In this document: one piece after another, positions 1 through 8,223 of the stretch
Layout: each line of letters opens with the position of its first letter
How positions within the stretch are numbered: the stretch's first letter is position 1
Assembly (NCBI GenBank): GCA_016721845.1
Contig: JADKHK010000007.1
Coordinates: 124,001-188,000, forward strand
Reading direction: 5' to 3'
DNA: 64,000 nucleotides
Source: Lysobacterales bacterium
Lineage (GTDB): Bacteria > Pseudomonadota > Gammaproteobacteria > Xanthomonadales > Ahniellaceae
Program-made: the position numbers and the translations under genes
Notes under the pieces: model-generated
Told to the model about the DNA's origin: nothing
The model's database searches: none
What the model saw: only the letters and a program-made list of their open reading frames with translations

Positions 1-135
1 GCAGTACACCGGCTGCGCATTCATCGCGACCACTTCGCCGCTGAGGATGACGCGCGACGTCGGGTTGGCGAAGACCGAGCTGCAGCACAGCACCCACAAC
101 AGCAAGGCAGGAGCGCATCGTTCAACGTTTCGCAT
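1..135 (-). CDS. Periplasmic adaptor (HlyD/MacA-like) of an ABC exporter, partial
   Basis: Only the first 45 codons lie in the window; the gene runs off the left end. The start ATG is at 135 on the complement, overlapping the end of the upstream ATPase gene by 14 bases, which suggests translational coupling. The N-terminus is a signal peptide or anchor (Leu-rich LLLWVLCC then a small-residue SSVFA cleavage region), followed by the stretch SGEVVAMNAQPVYC, which resembles the first beta-strand of HlyD-type membrane-fusion proteins. Together with a MacB/LolD-type ATPase next door this suggests the adaptor of a tripartite or lipoprotein-type exporter. With only 45 residues visible the family call is inference. 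Confidence 0.55.
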   Translation of the reverse strand, partial: MRNVERCAPALLLWVLCCSSVFANPTSRVILSGEVVAMNAQPVYC

Positions 136-796
136 CGGATTCCACCAGGCCGTCGCGCAGGCGCACATGGCGCGGCACACGTGCGGCGATGTCGTTGTCG
201 TGGGTGACCAGGACGATGGTCTGGCCCTGGGCATGCAGTTCCTCGATCAGGCCGAGTACGTCGGCCGCGCTCTTTGAATCGAGGTTGCCGGTGGGCTCGT
301 CGGCGAGCAGCAGGGCCGGGCTCAGGATCAGCGAACGGGCAATCGCCGCACGCTGCATCTGGCCGCCGGAGAGCTGGGTCGGGCGATGATCCATGCGGTC
401 GGCCAGGCCGACGCGCGCCAGCAGGTCGCGTGCGCGCGCACTCACGTCCGGCTTCGGCTCCCGCGTGAAGCGCAGCGGCAGCAGGACGTTCTCCAGCACC
501 GTCAAGCGCGGCAGCAGGTGGAAGCTCTGGAAGATGAAGCCGATCTTGCGGTTGCGCACGGTGCTGATGGCCTCGTCGTCGAGGCGCGAGACTTCCTGTC
601 CATCCAGCACATACGAGCCCGAGTCGGGCTTGTCGAGACAGCCGAGCACGTTCAGCAGGGTCGATTTCCCCGATCCCGAGGGTCCCGTGATGGCGACGAA
701 TTCGCCGGCGTCGACGTGCAGGGAGACATCGTCGAGCGCCCGCACTTCGGCGCCGTGCATGTCATAGGTACGGGAGATGTGTTCGACCTGGATCAC
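122..796 (-). CDS. ABC transporter ATP-binding protein, MacB/LolD family
   Basis: A 224-residue ABC ATPase that powers export by an associated permease, of the LolD/MacB/FtsE type. Visible motifs: Walker A GPSGSGKST at about residues 38-46, Q-loop Gln90, signature LSGGQMQRA from 142, Walker B LLLADEP at 162-168 followed by TGNLDS, and the switch His in LVTHD. The LSGGQ.QR and DEPTGNLDS forms are typical of the MacB/LolD branch. The start chosen is GTG at 796, preceded by AGGGA at good spacing and giving the family's usual N-terminus IQVEHISRTY; an in-frame extension to 862 has no family support. The gene overlaps the downstream adaptor start, so the two form an export operon whose permease lies beyond the window. 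Confidence 0.9.
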   Translation of the reverse strand: MIQVEHISRTYDMHGAEVRALDDVSLHVDAGEFVAITGPSGSGKSTLLNVLGCLDKPDSGSYVLDGQEVSRLDDEAISTVRNRKIGFIFQSFHLLPRLTVLENVLLPLRFTREPKPDVSARARDLLARVGLADRMDHRPTQLSGGQMQRAAIARSLILSPALLLADEPTGNLDSKSAADVLGLIEELHAQGQTIVLVTHDNDIAARVPRHVRLRDGLVESDAKR

Positions 797-924
797 TGCG
801 ACTTCCCTGTAGCGAATGGCTACAGACCATGGGGACGCGGAAAGGTTCCGCAACGGCTGCAACGCCGGAACCGCCAGAGGTCATGCGACGGGATGGGGCG
901 TTGGTGCATCGGGGCGGGTGCGGG

Positions 925-2751
925 CTAATCGATGGTGGGCAAGACCGACACCACTTCCTTCACCGTGGTCATGCCGCGCGCGATCAATTCGGCGCCAGCC
1001 ATGCGCAGCGGGCGCAAGCCGTCGCGCAGGCAGGATTCGCCGAAGGCGGGGAGGTCGATGTCGGCGCGGATCTCGCGGCGCAGCTTCGGCGTCATCGTCA
1101 GCATCTCGTAGACCGCGGTGCGACCGTAGTAGCCGGTGTGGCGACAATCGTCGCAACCCTTGGCGGTGCGCGCATGCGTCGGCAAAGGCACGTCGAAACC
1201 GCGGGTCAGCGCCTGCCATGCCCCCGGGTCGACCGCCACCGGCGTCTTGCAGCGCGGACACAGCGTGCGCGCCAGGCGCTGCGCGACGATGCCGTTCACC
1301 GTGCTCTGGATCAGATAATGCGGGACGCCGAGATCGAGCAGGCGGGTGACCGCGCTCGGCGAATCGTTGGTGTGCAGGGTGCTCAGCACCAGATGCCCGG
1401 TCAGCGCGGCCTGCACCGCCATTTCGGCGGTCTCGAGGTCGCGGATTTCGCCGACCATGATGATGTCCGGGTCCTGCCGCAGCAGCGTGCGCACGCCGGC
1501 GGCGAAGGTCAGGTCGATCGAGTTCTGCACCTGCATCTGGTTGAACGCGGGCGCGATCATCTCGATCGGATCCTCGATCGTGCAGACATTGATCGCGGGC
1601 GTCGCCAGATGCTTGAGCGTCGAATACAGGGTCGTGGTCTTGCCGGAACCGGTGGGGCCGGTGACCAGCACGATGCCGTGCGGGCGTTCGATCATCTCGC
1701 GCCACTGCGCTTCGTCGCGCGGGTTGAAGCCGAGCTCCGAGAAATTCTTGACGACCACGTCCGGGTCGAAGATGCGCATCACCACTTTCTCGCCGAATGC
1801 GGTCGGCATCGTCGAGATGCGCATTTCGACTTCGCGGCCGCCTGGCGAGCGGGTCTTGATGCGGCCATCCTGCGGGCGCCGGCGCTCGGCGATGTCCATG
1901 CGCCCGAGGATCTTGATGCGCGATACCACCGCAGCCATCACTGGCGTCGGCAGTTCGTAGACCTTGTGCAGCACGCCGTCGATGCGAAAGCGGACTGCGC
2001 TCATCTCGCGCCGCGGTTCCAGGTGGATGTCGCTGGCGCGCTGCTCGTAGGCGTACTGCAGCAGCCAGTCGACGATGCGCACGACATGCGAGTCCTCGGC
2101 ACCGAGTTCGCCGGACTTGCCGAGTTCGACCAGCATCTCGAAGTTCGGCATGCCGCGCGGGTCGGCCGTCTCGTTGCCGTCCCGCGCCTTGCGCACGCTG
2201 CGCGAAATGCCCGCGAATTCCATCAGGAAGCGGTTCACGTCGAGCGGGTTCGCGACGACGCGGCTCACCTTGCGCCGCAGCAGGCGTTCGAGATCGGGTA
2301 GCCAGCGCGCGTCGAAGGGTTCGCTGGTGGCGATCGTCAGGGCATCGGCGCTGACGTCGACCGGCAGGATGCGATAACGCGTGGCATAACTCGGGGCGAC
2401 CACTTCGCCGACACGGGCGATGTCGATCTTGGTCGGATCGATCCGCAGGTAGGGCAGGCCGGCCTTGTGCGCCAGCCATTCGGTCAGCGCTTCCAGCGTC
2501 AGGTAGCGACCGGGCTCGCGCGGGTCGGGCAGCTTGGCGTTCGCGATCAGGATCAGCGGATGCAGCTCGCCGCGACTCAGGCCCTTGCCGATGCGGATGG
2601 TCTTCGCCGCTTCGCCGGTCACCAACTGGTCGACGATCAGCGCCGCCAGCACTTCGTCCAGTTCGACGCGCTTGCCTTCCGAAAACCTGCTCGTCGTGAA
2701 CGCCGCGCGGCCTTCCATGGGCTCCGACTTGGGAGATTCGTGCTTGCTCAT
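925..2751 (-). CDS. GspE/PilB-family secretion or pilus assembly ATPase
   Basis: A 608-residue cytoplasmic hexameric ATPase of the type II secretion/type IV pilus superfamily. It has an N-terminal T2SSE_N-like region (about 30-190), then the ATPase core: Walker A GPTGSGKT at 365-372, acidic box around TIEDPIE, Walker B IMVGEIRD at 431-438, His box HLVLSTLHTND at 453-463. A zinc-binding tetracysteine is present as CPRC (498-501) and CDDC (533-536), which is characteristic of GspE/PilB rather than the retraction ATPase PilT. No pseudopilin, GspF or pilC gene is adjacent, so whether it serves secretion or pili cannot be told here. It is divergent from glyQ, with about 75 bases between the starts. 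Confidence 0.88.
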   Translation of the reverse strand: MSKHESPKSEPMEGRAAFTTSRFSEGKRVELDEVLAALIVDQLVTGEAAKTIRIGKGLSRGELHPLILIANAKLPDPREPGRYLTLEALTEWLAHKAGLPYLRIDPTKIDIARVGEVVAPSYATRYRILPVDVSADALTIATSEPFDARWLPDLERLLRRKVSRVVANPLDVNRFLMEFAGISRSVRKARDGNETADPRGMPNFEMLVELGKSGELGAEDSHVVRIVDWLLQYAYEQRASDIHLEPRREMSAVRFRIDGVLHKVYELPTPVMAAVVSRIKILGRMDIAERRRPQDGRIKTRSPGGREVEMRISTMPTAFGEKVVMRIFDPDVVVKNFSELGFNPRDEAQWREMIERPHGIVLVTGPTGSGKTTTLYSTLKHLATPAINVCTIEDPIEMIAPAFNQMQVQNSIDLTFAAGVRTLLRQDPDIIMVGEIRDLETAEMAVQAALTGHLVLSTLHTNDSPSAVTRLLDLGVPHYLIQSTVNGIVAQRLARTLCPRCKTPVAVDPGAWQALTRGFDVPLPTHARTAKGCDDCRHTGYYGRTAVYEMLTMTPKLRREIRADIDLPAFGESCLRDGLRPLRMAGAELIARGMTTVKEVVSVLPTID

Positions 2752-2788
2752 CGCTGGATTTTCCGCCGGGCGCAGCCTGCGCCGCGGC

Positions 2789-2794
2789 TATACT
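2789..2794 (+). promoter_or_regulatory. Possible -10 element of the glyQS promoter
   Basis: TATACT lies 32 bases before the glyQ ATG in an otherwise GC-rich gap. No convincing -35 is seen at 16-18 bases spacing, so the call rests on this hexamer alone. A short GC-rich inverted repeat (GGCGCA/TGCGCC, about 2769-2783) sits immediately upstream. Confidence 0.3.
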
Positions 2795-2825
2795 ACGGCG
2801 CTTTTCGCCCCAGACCGGAATCCCC

Positions 2826-3725
2826 ATGACAGGCCCCACTTTCCAGGACGTGATCCAGACGCTGAACCGCTATTGGGCGGAGCAGGGTTGCGTGCTGATC
2901 CAGCCGCTCGACATCGAAGTCGGTGCCGGCACCTTCCATCCCGCGACCTTCCTGCGTGCGCTCGGCCCGGAGCCGTGGCGTGCCGCGTACGTGCAGCCGT
3001 CGCGGCGCCCGACCGATGGTCGCTACGGCGAGAACCCGAATCGTCTGCAGCACTACTACCAGTATCAGGTCGCGTTGAAGCCGAACCCGACCAACATCCT
3101 CGACCTCTACATCGGCTCGTTGAAGGCGCTCGGCATCGACCCGCTGACACATGATCTGCGCTTCGTCGAGGACAACTGGGAATCGCCGACGCTCGGCGCC
3201 TGGGGTCTCGGCTGGGAGGTCTGGTTGAACGGCATGGAAGTCACGCAGTTCACCTATTTCCAGCAGGCCGGTGGTCTTGATTGCAAGCCGGTGACCGGCG
3301 AGATCACCTACGGCCTCGAACGCCTGGCGATGTACCTGCAGAACGTCGACAACGTCTATGACCTGGTCTGGGTGCAGGGCCCGCAGGGCACCGTCACCTA
3401 TGGCGATGTCTACCACCAAAACGAAGTCGAGCAGAGCACCTACAACTTCGAACATGCCAACGTCGATGCCCTATTCGCCTGGTTCGATACCTGCGAAGGC
3501 GAGGCGCTGAAGCTGGTCGAGAAGAACCTGCCGCTGCCGGCCTACGAGCAGGTGTGCAAGGCCAGCCACAGTTTCAACTTGCTCGATGCCCGCCGTGCCA
3601 TCAGCGTGACCGAACGCCAGCGCTACATCCTGCGCGTGCGCACGATCGCGAAGGCGGTGGCCGAGTGTTACCACGCGCAGCGCGAGAAGCTCGGCTTCCC
3701 GGGCCTGAAGCACAAGGCGGCCTGA
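2826..3725 (+). CDS. glyQ: Glycyl-tRNA synthetase alpha subunit
   Basis: Alpha subunit (299 residues, about the length of the E. coli protein) of the bacterial alpha2beta2 glycyl-tRNA synthetase, which charges tRNA-Gly in the cytoplasm. The alpha chain carries the class II catalytic core. The opening TFQDVIQTLNRYWAEQGC, the RPTDGRYGENPNR block and YYQYQVALKPNP are hallmark GlyQ sequences. The ATG at 2826 gives the family's usual N-terminus. It is followed after 3 bases by glyS, the standard gene pair. Confidence 0.98.
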   Translation: MTGPTFQDVIQTLNRYWAEQGCVLIQPLDIEVGAGTFHPATFLRALGPEPWRAAYVQPSRRPTDGRYGENPNRLQHYYQYQVALKPNPTNILDLYIGSLKALGIDPLTHDLRFVEDNWESPTLGAWGLGWEVWLNGMEVTQFTYFQQAGGLDCKPVTGEITYGLERLAMYLQNVDNVYDLVWVQGPQGTVTYGDVYHQNEVEQSTYNFEHANVDALFAWFDTCEGEALKLVEKNLPLPAYEQVCKASHSFNLLDARRAISVTERQRYILRVRTIAKAVAECYHAQREKLGFPGLKHKAA

Positions 3726-3728
3726 ACC

Positions 3729-5831
3729 ATGACGACACCTATCGCCCCCCTGCTGATCGAACTCGGCACCGAAGAACTGCCGCCGAAGGCGCTGGACGAA
3801 CTCGCGAACGCGTTTCGCGATGGCGTTGCTGCCGGCTTGAGCAAGCGCGGCATCGCGCACACTGCGCATTCGGTGCGCGCGCTGCATTCGCCGCGCCGGC
3901 TCGCGGTCTGGATCGAAGACGTCGCCCTGCAGCAGCCCGAGCAGAAGCTCGAGCGCCGCGGCCCGGCCGCGAGTGCCGCCTTCGATGCCTCCGGCACGCC
4001 GACCAAGGCGTTGATCGGTTTCGCGCACAGTTGCGGCGTCACCGTCGAACAACTCGAAAAGATCGATACCGACAAGGGCGCGTGGCTCGTGCATCGCGCC
4101 GTGAAGCCGGGTGAGCCGACCGCGACCCTGCTGCCGCAGATCGTCGAGGAGGCGCTGAAGGCGCTGCCGATTCCGAAGCCGATGCGCTGGTCCGACCTCG
4201 ACTACCAGTTCGTGCGCCCGGCCCATTGGCTGGTGATCCTGCTCGGCACCGATGTCGTGCCGGCCGAGATCCTGGGTCTGAAGTCCGACCGCATGAGCCG
4301 CGGTCACCGCTTCCATCATCCGGAGCCGGTGTGGATCAGCAATGCCAACGACTACATCGATGCGCTGCGTGCCGCGAAAGTCCTGGTCAATCCGGCCGAG
4401 CGCGCGAATCGCGTGATCAGCGAAGTGCAGCGCGTGGCCGAAGGGCTGGGCGGCCTGCCGCGCCTGCGTCAGGAACTCGTCGACGAAGTGAAGAACCTGG
4501 TCGAATGGCCGGTCGGCATCGCCTGCACCTTCGAACGCGACTTCCTGCGCGTGCCGCAGGAAGCGTTGATCATGACGATGGAGTCGAACCAGAAGTTCTT
4601 CCCGGTGTTCGACGCGGACGGCAAGCTCACCGAACATTTCATCGGTGTCGCCAACATCGAGAGCCGCGATCCGAACGAGATCCGCAAGGGTTATGAGCGC
4701 GTCATTCGTCCGCGCTTCGCCGATGCCAAGTTCTTCTTCGACGATGACCTCAAGTCGCCGCTGGCGGCGCAGCAGGACGCGCTGCAGAGAGTCACCTACC
4801 AGCAGAAACTCGGTTCGGTCTGGGACAAGGTCTGCCGCGTCGGCGAACTGGCCCGCGTCATCGCCGAACGGCTGCGCTCGATGCACGGCCTTGGTGTCGA
4901 TCCGGCGCAGGCGACGCAGGCCGCGAAGCTCGCGAAGTGCGACCTGATGACGCGCATGGTCGGCGAGTTCCCGGAGCTGCAGGGCATCATGGGCCGCTAC
5001 TACGCGATCGCCCAGGGCGAGTCCGCGGAAGTCGCGAACGCGCTCGACGAGTTCTACCAGCCGCGTTTCGCCGGTGATGCGATCGCGCCGAGCCGTCTCG
5101 GTCAGGTGCTCGCGATCGCCGAGAAACTCGACACGCTGGCCGGCATGTTCGCGATCGGCCAGAAGCCGACCGGCAACAAGGATCCGTTCTCGCTGCGTCG
5201 CAATGCGCTTGGCCTGGCGCGCACGCTGATCGAAGGTGGGCTGGATCTCGATCTGAATGCGCTGCTGCGCGAAGCCATCGCCGCGATCTCGACCGACGGC
5301 CTCGATGCGAAGGCGAACGATCTCTACGACTTCATCACCGACCGCCTGCGCGGCTACTACGCCGACCAGGGTTTGCGTGCTGATGCCTTCGAAGCCGTGC
5401 TCGCCGTGCGTCCTTCGAGCCTGCGCGACTTCGACCGCCGCATCCGCGCCATCGACGTGTTCACCAAGCAGGCGGAAGCCGAGAGCCTCGCGGCCGCGAA
5501 CAAGCGTATCGGCAACATCCTGCGCCAGGCCGGTGAAAAGCAGTTCGCCATCGCCGAGCGCATCGATGCTGCCCTGCTCGATGCCGGCGCCGAAACCGAT
5601 CTCGCGAACGCGCTCGACGCCGCGATCCGTGACGTCACGCCGCTGATGGCCGAACACCGCTACGTCGAAACGATGCAGCGCCTCGCCCAACTCAAGCCGG
5701 TCGCCGATGCCTTCTTCGACGGCGTCATGGTCATGGTCGACGACCCCGCGAAACGCGGCAATCGCCTCAGCCTGCTGCGCGCACTGCGCACGCAGTTTCT
5801 GGCGATTGCGGATATCGGGTTGCTCGGCTGA
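3729..5831 (+). CDS. glyS: Glycyl-tRNA synthetase beta subunit
   Basis: Beta subunit (700 residues, close to the usual ~690) of tetrameric glycyl-tRNA synthetase; in this family it contributes tRNA recognition. The N-terminus PLLIELGTEELPPKAL is the conserved GlyS start, and FADAKFFFDDDLK and the VWDKVCRVGELA region are recognisable. The C-terminal part from about 590 matches the DALR-like anticodon-binding region (RRIRAIDVFTKQ onward). It is co-transcribed with glyQ three bases upstream. No terminator hairpin is visible after the stop; the next gene's promoter starts about 25 bases downstream. Confidence 0.98.
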   Translation: MTTPIAPLLIELGTEELPPKALDELANAFRDGVAAGLSKRGIAHTAHSVRALHSPRRLAVWIEDVALQQPEQKLERRGPAASAAFDASGTPTKALIGFAHSCGVTVEQLEKIDTDKGAWLVHRAVKPGEPTATLLPQIVEEALKALPIPKPMRWSDLDYQFVRPAHWLVILLGTDVVPAEILGLKSDRMSRGHRFHHPEPVWISNANDYIDALRAAKVLVNPAERANRVISEVQRVAEGLGGLPRLRQELVDEVKNLVEWPVGIACTFERDFLRVPQEALIMTMESNQKFFPVFDADGKLTEHFIGVANIESRDPNEIRKGYERVIRPRFADAKFFFDDDLKSPLAAQQDALQRVTYQQKLGSVWDKVCRVGELARVIAERLRSMHGLGVDPAQATQAAKLAKCDLMTRMVGEFPELQGIMGRYYAIAQGESAEVANALDEFYQPRFAGDAIAPSRLGQVLAIAEKLDTLAGMFAIGQKPTGNKDPFSLRRNALGLARTLIEGGLDLDLNALLREAIAAISTDGLDAKANDLYDFITDRLRGYYADQGLRADAFEAVLAVRPSSLRDFDRRIRAIDVFTKQAEAESLAAANKRIGNILRQAGEKQFAIAERIDAALLDAGAETDLANALDAAIRDVTPLMAEHRYVETMQRLAQLKPVADAFFDGVMVMVDDPAKRGNRLSLLRALRTQFLAIADIGLLG

Positions 5832-5855
5832 TTGTCGTCGCGCAGGGCACGTCGA

Positions 5856-5884
5856 TTGACCGACGTTCTCAATTCGGCTACAAA
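5856..5884 (+). promoter_or_regulatory. Promoter of the HTH-NTase/HEPN/rtcB operon, covered by the operator
   Basis: TTGACC (5856-5861) and TACAAA (5879-5884) are separated by 17 bases, a good sigma-70-type arrangement. The predicted transcript start, about 5891, leaves a leader of only about 15 bases before the ATG at 5906. The -10 and start point lie inside the inverted repeat at 5865-5902, so a protein bound there should block RNA polymerase. The promoter call is by eye. Confidence 0.55.
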
Positions 5885-5902
5885 TGTAGCTGAATTGAGA
5901 AC
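5865..5902 (+). repeat. 17-bp inverted repeat, likely operator for the HTH-NTase protein
   Basis: Left arm 5865-5881 and right arm 5886-5902 are complementary at 16 of 17 positions with a 4-base AAAT centre. The repeat ends three bases before the ATG of the HTH-nucleotidyltransferase gene and spans the predicted -10 and transcript start. This is the expected shape of an operator for a dimeric winged-helix repressor, most simply the product of the first gene. If transcribed it could also form a hairpin hiding the GAGA that serves as ribosome-binding site. Confidence 0.75.
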
Positions 5903-5905
5903 GCC

Positions 5906-6484
5906 ATGACGCTCGCGAGCCAATTGCTCGGCAACACCCGCTCGGCCGTGCTGGCCGCGATGCTGCTGCGCCCGCAGGCACGATTTCACGTGCGCGAACT
6001 GGCGCGATTGCTGGATATTTCTCCGGGCACCCTGCACCGGGAACTGAAAACGCTGACCGAGCTCGGATTGCTGACGCGACAGGAAAGCGGTCGACAGGTC
6101 TACTTCACCGCGAACCGCGCTCATCCCATCGCCCATGAGCTTTCCGGTCTGTTGCGCAAGACCAGCGGCGTCGTCGACGTGCTGCGCGCCGCCCTGCAGC
6201 CCTTGGCCAGTGGTATCGATGCTGCCTTCGTCTATGGCTCGATGGCTGCCGGTACCGAACACGAGCGCAGCGACATCGATCTCATGGTCATCGGTGGCGT
6301 CCGATTCCGCGACGTCGTGTCAGTCCTGCACGACGCACAGCCGGCGACCGGGCGCGAGATCAATCCTTCGGTCATGGACGGCGAGTCGTTTCGGCGCAAG
6401 CGCGCATCCGGAGATCCGTTCGTCTCGACCGTCTGGCAGTCACCGAAACTCTGGGTGATCGGGGGCGCGAATGAGCTTGGATAA
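5906..6484 (+). CDS. Winged-helix regulator fused to a minimal nucleotidyltransferase (HTH-MNT)
   Basis: A 192-residue two-domain protein. Residues about 1-75 form an ArsR/MarR-like winged helix (FHVRELARLLDISPGTLHRE, then the wing GLLTRQESGRQVYFTAN). Residues about 100-190 are a minimal nucleotidyltransferase with the exact catalytic pattern GS-x10-D-x-D: Gly111-Ser112, Asp123, Asp125. In known MntA/HepT toxin-antitoxin modules the MNT antitoxin AMPylates its HEPN partner; here the MNT also carries a DNA-binding domain. The gene overlaps the downstream HEPN-like gene by 14 bases and sits directly behind a long inverted repeat, so autoregulation is the obvious inference. The enzymatic activity and partner are inferred, not shown. 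Confidence 0.8.
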   Translation: MTLASQLLGNTRSAVLAAMLLRPQARFHVRELARLLDISPGTLHRELKTLTELGLLTRQESGRQVYFTANRAHPIAHELSGLLRKTSGVVDVLRAALQPLASGIDAAFVYGSMAAGTEHERSDIDLMVIGGVRFRDVVSVLHDAQPATGREINPSVMDGESFRRKRASGDPFVSTVWQSPKLWVIGGANELG

Positions 6485-6896
6485 TCTGGTGATAATCGGC
6501 CGGCTCAAGGTCCATGTCGCGGCGCAGGAGGAAATCTCGCGCTTGCTGGCGGCCGCCGAGCGCAATTTGCGCGACGCGAAGGCCGAGACCATCAGCGACG
6601 AGACCCGTTTCGATGCTGCGTACAAGGCCGTCATGCAGTGTGCGCTTGCGGGGCTGGCCGCCGCCGGATTCCGACCGGCCACCGATGCGCCCGGCCACCA
6701 CCAGACCATGGTGCAATCGTTGCCGCTGACACTCGGTGTCGATCGGGTCACCATGGTCGTGCTCGACGCGCTCCGCAAGAAGCGCAACATCAATGACTAT
6801 TCCGGCGACTTGATGGATCCCGAGTCCTTGCGGCAATGCCTCGTGGAGGCGGAAGCCCTGCTGGCGTGTGCGCGCGCTCGACTCCTCGGCGCTTGA
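6471..6896 (+). CDS. HEPN-like partner of the HTH-MNT protein
   Basis: A 141-residue all-helical protein resembling HEPN-domain proteins found beside MNT nucleotidyltransferases. The conserved-looking blocks are RFDAAYKAVMQ (46-56), GHHQTM (75-80) and RKKRNINDY (102-110). The usual HEPN ribonuclease motif R-x4-6-H is not intact: after Arg105-Asn106 comes Tyr110 with no His. In HepT (motif R-x4-H-x-Y) that Tyr is the residue AMPylated by MntA, so the acceptor may be kept while the catalytic His is lost; this is inference from family knowledge. The start ATG lies inside the end of the upstream gene and the stop is four bases before the likely rtcB start, so all three genes are probably coupled. 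Confidence 0.65.
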   Translation: MSLDNLVIIGRLKVHVAAQEEISRLLAAAERNLRDAKAETISDETRFDAAYKAVMQCALAGLAAAGFRPATDAPGHHQTMVQSLPLTLGVDRVTMVVLDALRKKRNINDYSGDLMDPESLRQCLVEAEALLACARARLLGA

Positions 6897-6900
6897 GCGT

Positions 6901-8124
6901 GTGAACAGCCAATACCGCACCATGTCGGAACCAGGCAGCGTGCCGATCAAACTGTGGACACGAGGCGTGCCGGTCGAGGACGAGGCGTTGCGGCAGGTGC
7001 AGCAGGTGGCGCGCTTGCCGGTGGTGTGGCCGCATGTCGCGGTGATGCCGGACGTGCATGTCGGGATCGGTGCGACGGTCGGGTCGGTGGTGCCGACGCG
7101 GGATGCGATCATTCCGGCGGCGGTCGGTGTCGACATCGGTTGCGGCATGATCGCGGCGCGCACCTCGCTGCATGCCAACGATTTGCCGGATTCGCTGGCG
7201 GGTGTGCGCAGCGCGATCGAGCAGGCCGTGCCGCATGGCCGTACGACAGCACGCGGCAGTCGCGACAAGGGTGCATGGAACGATCCGCCGAAGGCCGCGG
7301 AACTGGCATGGTCCGGGTTGGTGCGCGACTTCGAGCGTCTGTGCGAGTTGCATCCGCGATTCACGAAGACGAACAATCTGCACCATCTCGGCACGCTCGG
7401 GACCGGCAATCATTTCGTCGAACTCTGCCTCGATGAATCCGATCAGGTCTGGGTGATGCTGCACTCGGGTTCGCGCGGCGTCGGCAACGCGATCGGTACG
7501 CACTTCATCGAACTCGCCCAGGCGGACATGCGCGCTCACATCGCCAACCTGCCGCATCGTGATCTCGCCTACTTCCAGGAAGGATCGAAGCATTTCGACG
7601 ACTACGTGTTCGCGGTCGACTGGGCGCAGCGCTTCGCCATGGAGAACCGCGCGATCATGATGGGCAATACGCTTGCCACGCTGGCGGAGGCGATCAAGAA
7701 GCCGTTCACGCTGACCGAGGAAGCGGTGAATTGCCATCACAACTACGTACAGCGCGAAACCCATTTCGGCGAGCGCCTGTTCGTGACCCGCAAGGGTGCG
7801 GTGAGCGCGCAGCAGGGCCAGCTCGGCATCATCCCGGGATCGATGGGCGCGAAGAGTTTCATTGTCCGCGGGCTCGGCAATGAAGACGCGTTGTGTTCGT
7901 GCTCGCACGGTGCCGGCCGGGTGATGAGCCGGACCAGGGCCAAGCAACTGATCACGCTGGACGATCACGTGAAGGCCACCGCACACGTGGAGTGCCGCAA
8001 GGATGCCGAGGTGATTGACGAATCGCCGGCCGCGTACAAGTCGATCGATGCGGTCATGGCGGCGCAGCGCGACCTGGTGGAGGTCGTGCATACGTTGCGG
8101 CAGGTGGTGTGTGTGAAGGGCTAG
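6901..8124 (+). CDS. rtcB: RNA-splicing ligase RtcB
   Basis: GTP/Mn-dependent RNA ligase joining 2',3'-cyclic phosphate or 3'-phosphate ends to 5'-OH ends in RNA repair and tRNA splicing. With a GTG start at 6901 it has 407 residues (E. coli 408) and aligns from the N-terminus; an ATG at 6922 is the alternative. Key sites are intact: metal-binding Cys81 in GVDIGCGM, GTLGTGNHF, HSGSRG, CHHNYVQ, and the guanylylated His336 in CSCSHGAGRVMSR. E. coli rtcB sits with rtcA and the sigma-54 regulator RtcR; neither is present here. Instead it follows the HTH-MNT/HEPN pair by four bases, so it probably shares their promoter and operator. Confidence 0.97.
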   Translation: MNSQYRTMSEPGSVPIKLWTRGVPVEDEALRQVQQVARLPVVWPHVAVMPDVHVGIGATVGSVVPTRDAIIPAAVGVDIGCGMIAARTSLHANDLPDSLAGVRSAIEQAVPHGRTTARGSRDKGAWNDPPKAAELAWSGLVRDFERLCELHPRFTKTNNLHHLGTLGTGNHFVELCLDESDQVWVMLHSGSRGVGNAIGTHFIELAQADMRAHIANLPHRDLAYFQEGSKHFDDYVFAVDWAQRFAMENRAIMMGNTLATLAEAIKKPFTLTEEAVNCHHNYVQRETHFGERLFVTRKGAVSAQQGQLGIIPGSMGAKSFIVRGLGNEDALCSCSHGAGRVMSRTRAKQLITLDDHVKATAHVECRKDAEVIDESPAAYKSIDAVMAAQRDLVEVVHTLRQVVCVKG

Positions 8125-8130
8125 GAGCAT

Positions 8131-8165
8131 CGCGGGGCGGAGCCCGCTCCCACAAGAGCGGGAGC
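8131..8165 (+). repeat. REP-like palindromic element
   Basis: Read on the complement this is a TGTGGGAGCGGGC.CCGCCCCGCGA-type sequence, the form of abundant REP elements in Pseudomonas and related bacteria. It can fold two ways: GCGGG (8132-8136) with CCCGC (8143-8147), or CCCGCTC (8143-8149) with GAGCGGG (8156-8162). It lies seven bases after the rtcB stop and may act as a transcript 3' end stabiliser or terminator. No second copy was noticed in the window. Confidence 0.6.
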
Positions 8166-8223
8166 ATCACGCGGGTTACACGCGGCGTGCATAGAGTGCC
8201 CCGCGTGTGATCGGAGGTGAGCC

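Noticed and set aside
3471..5981. 836-codon open frame antisense to glyS
   Set aside because: Shadow frame created by high GC; the sense strand is unmistakably glyS and the antisense product has low-complexity His/Arg/Asp composition.
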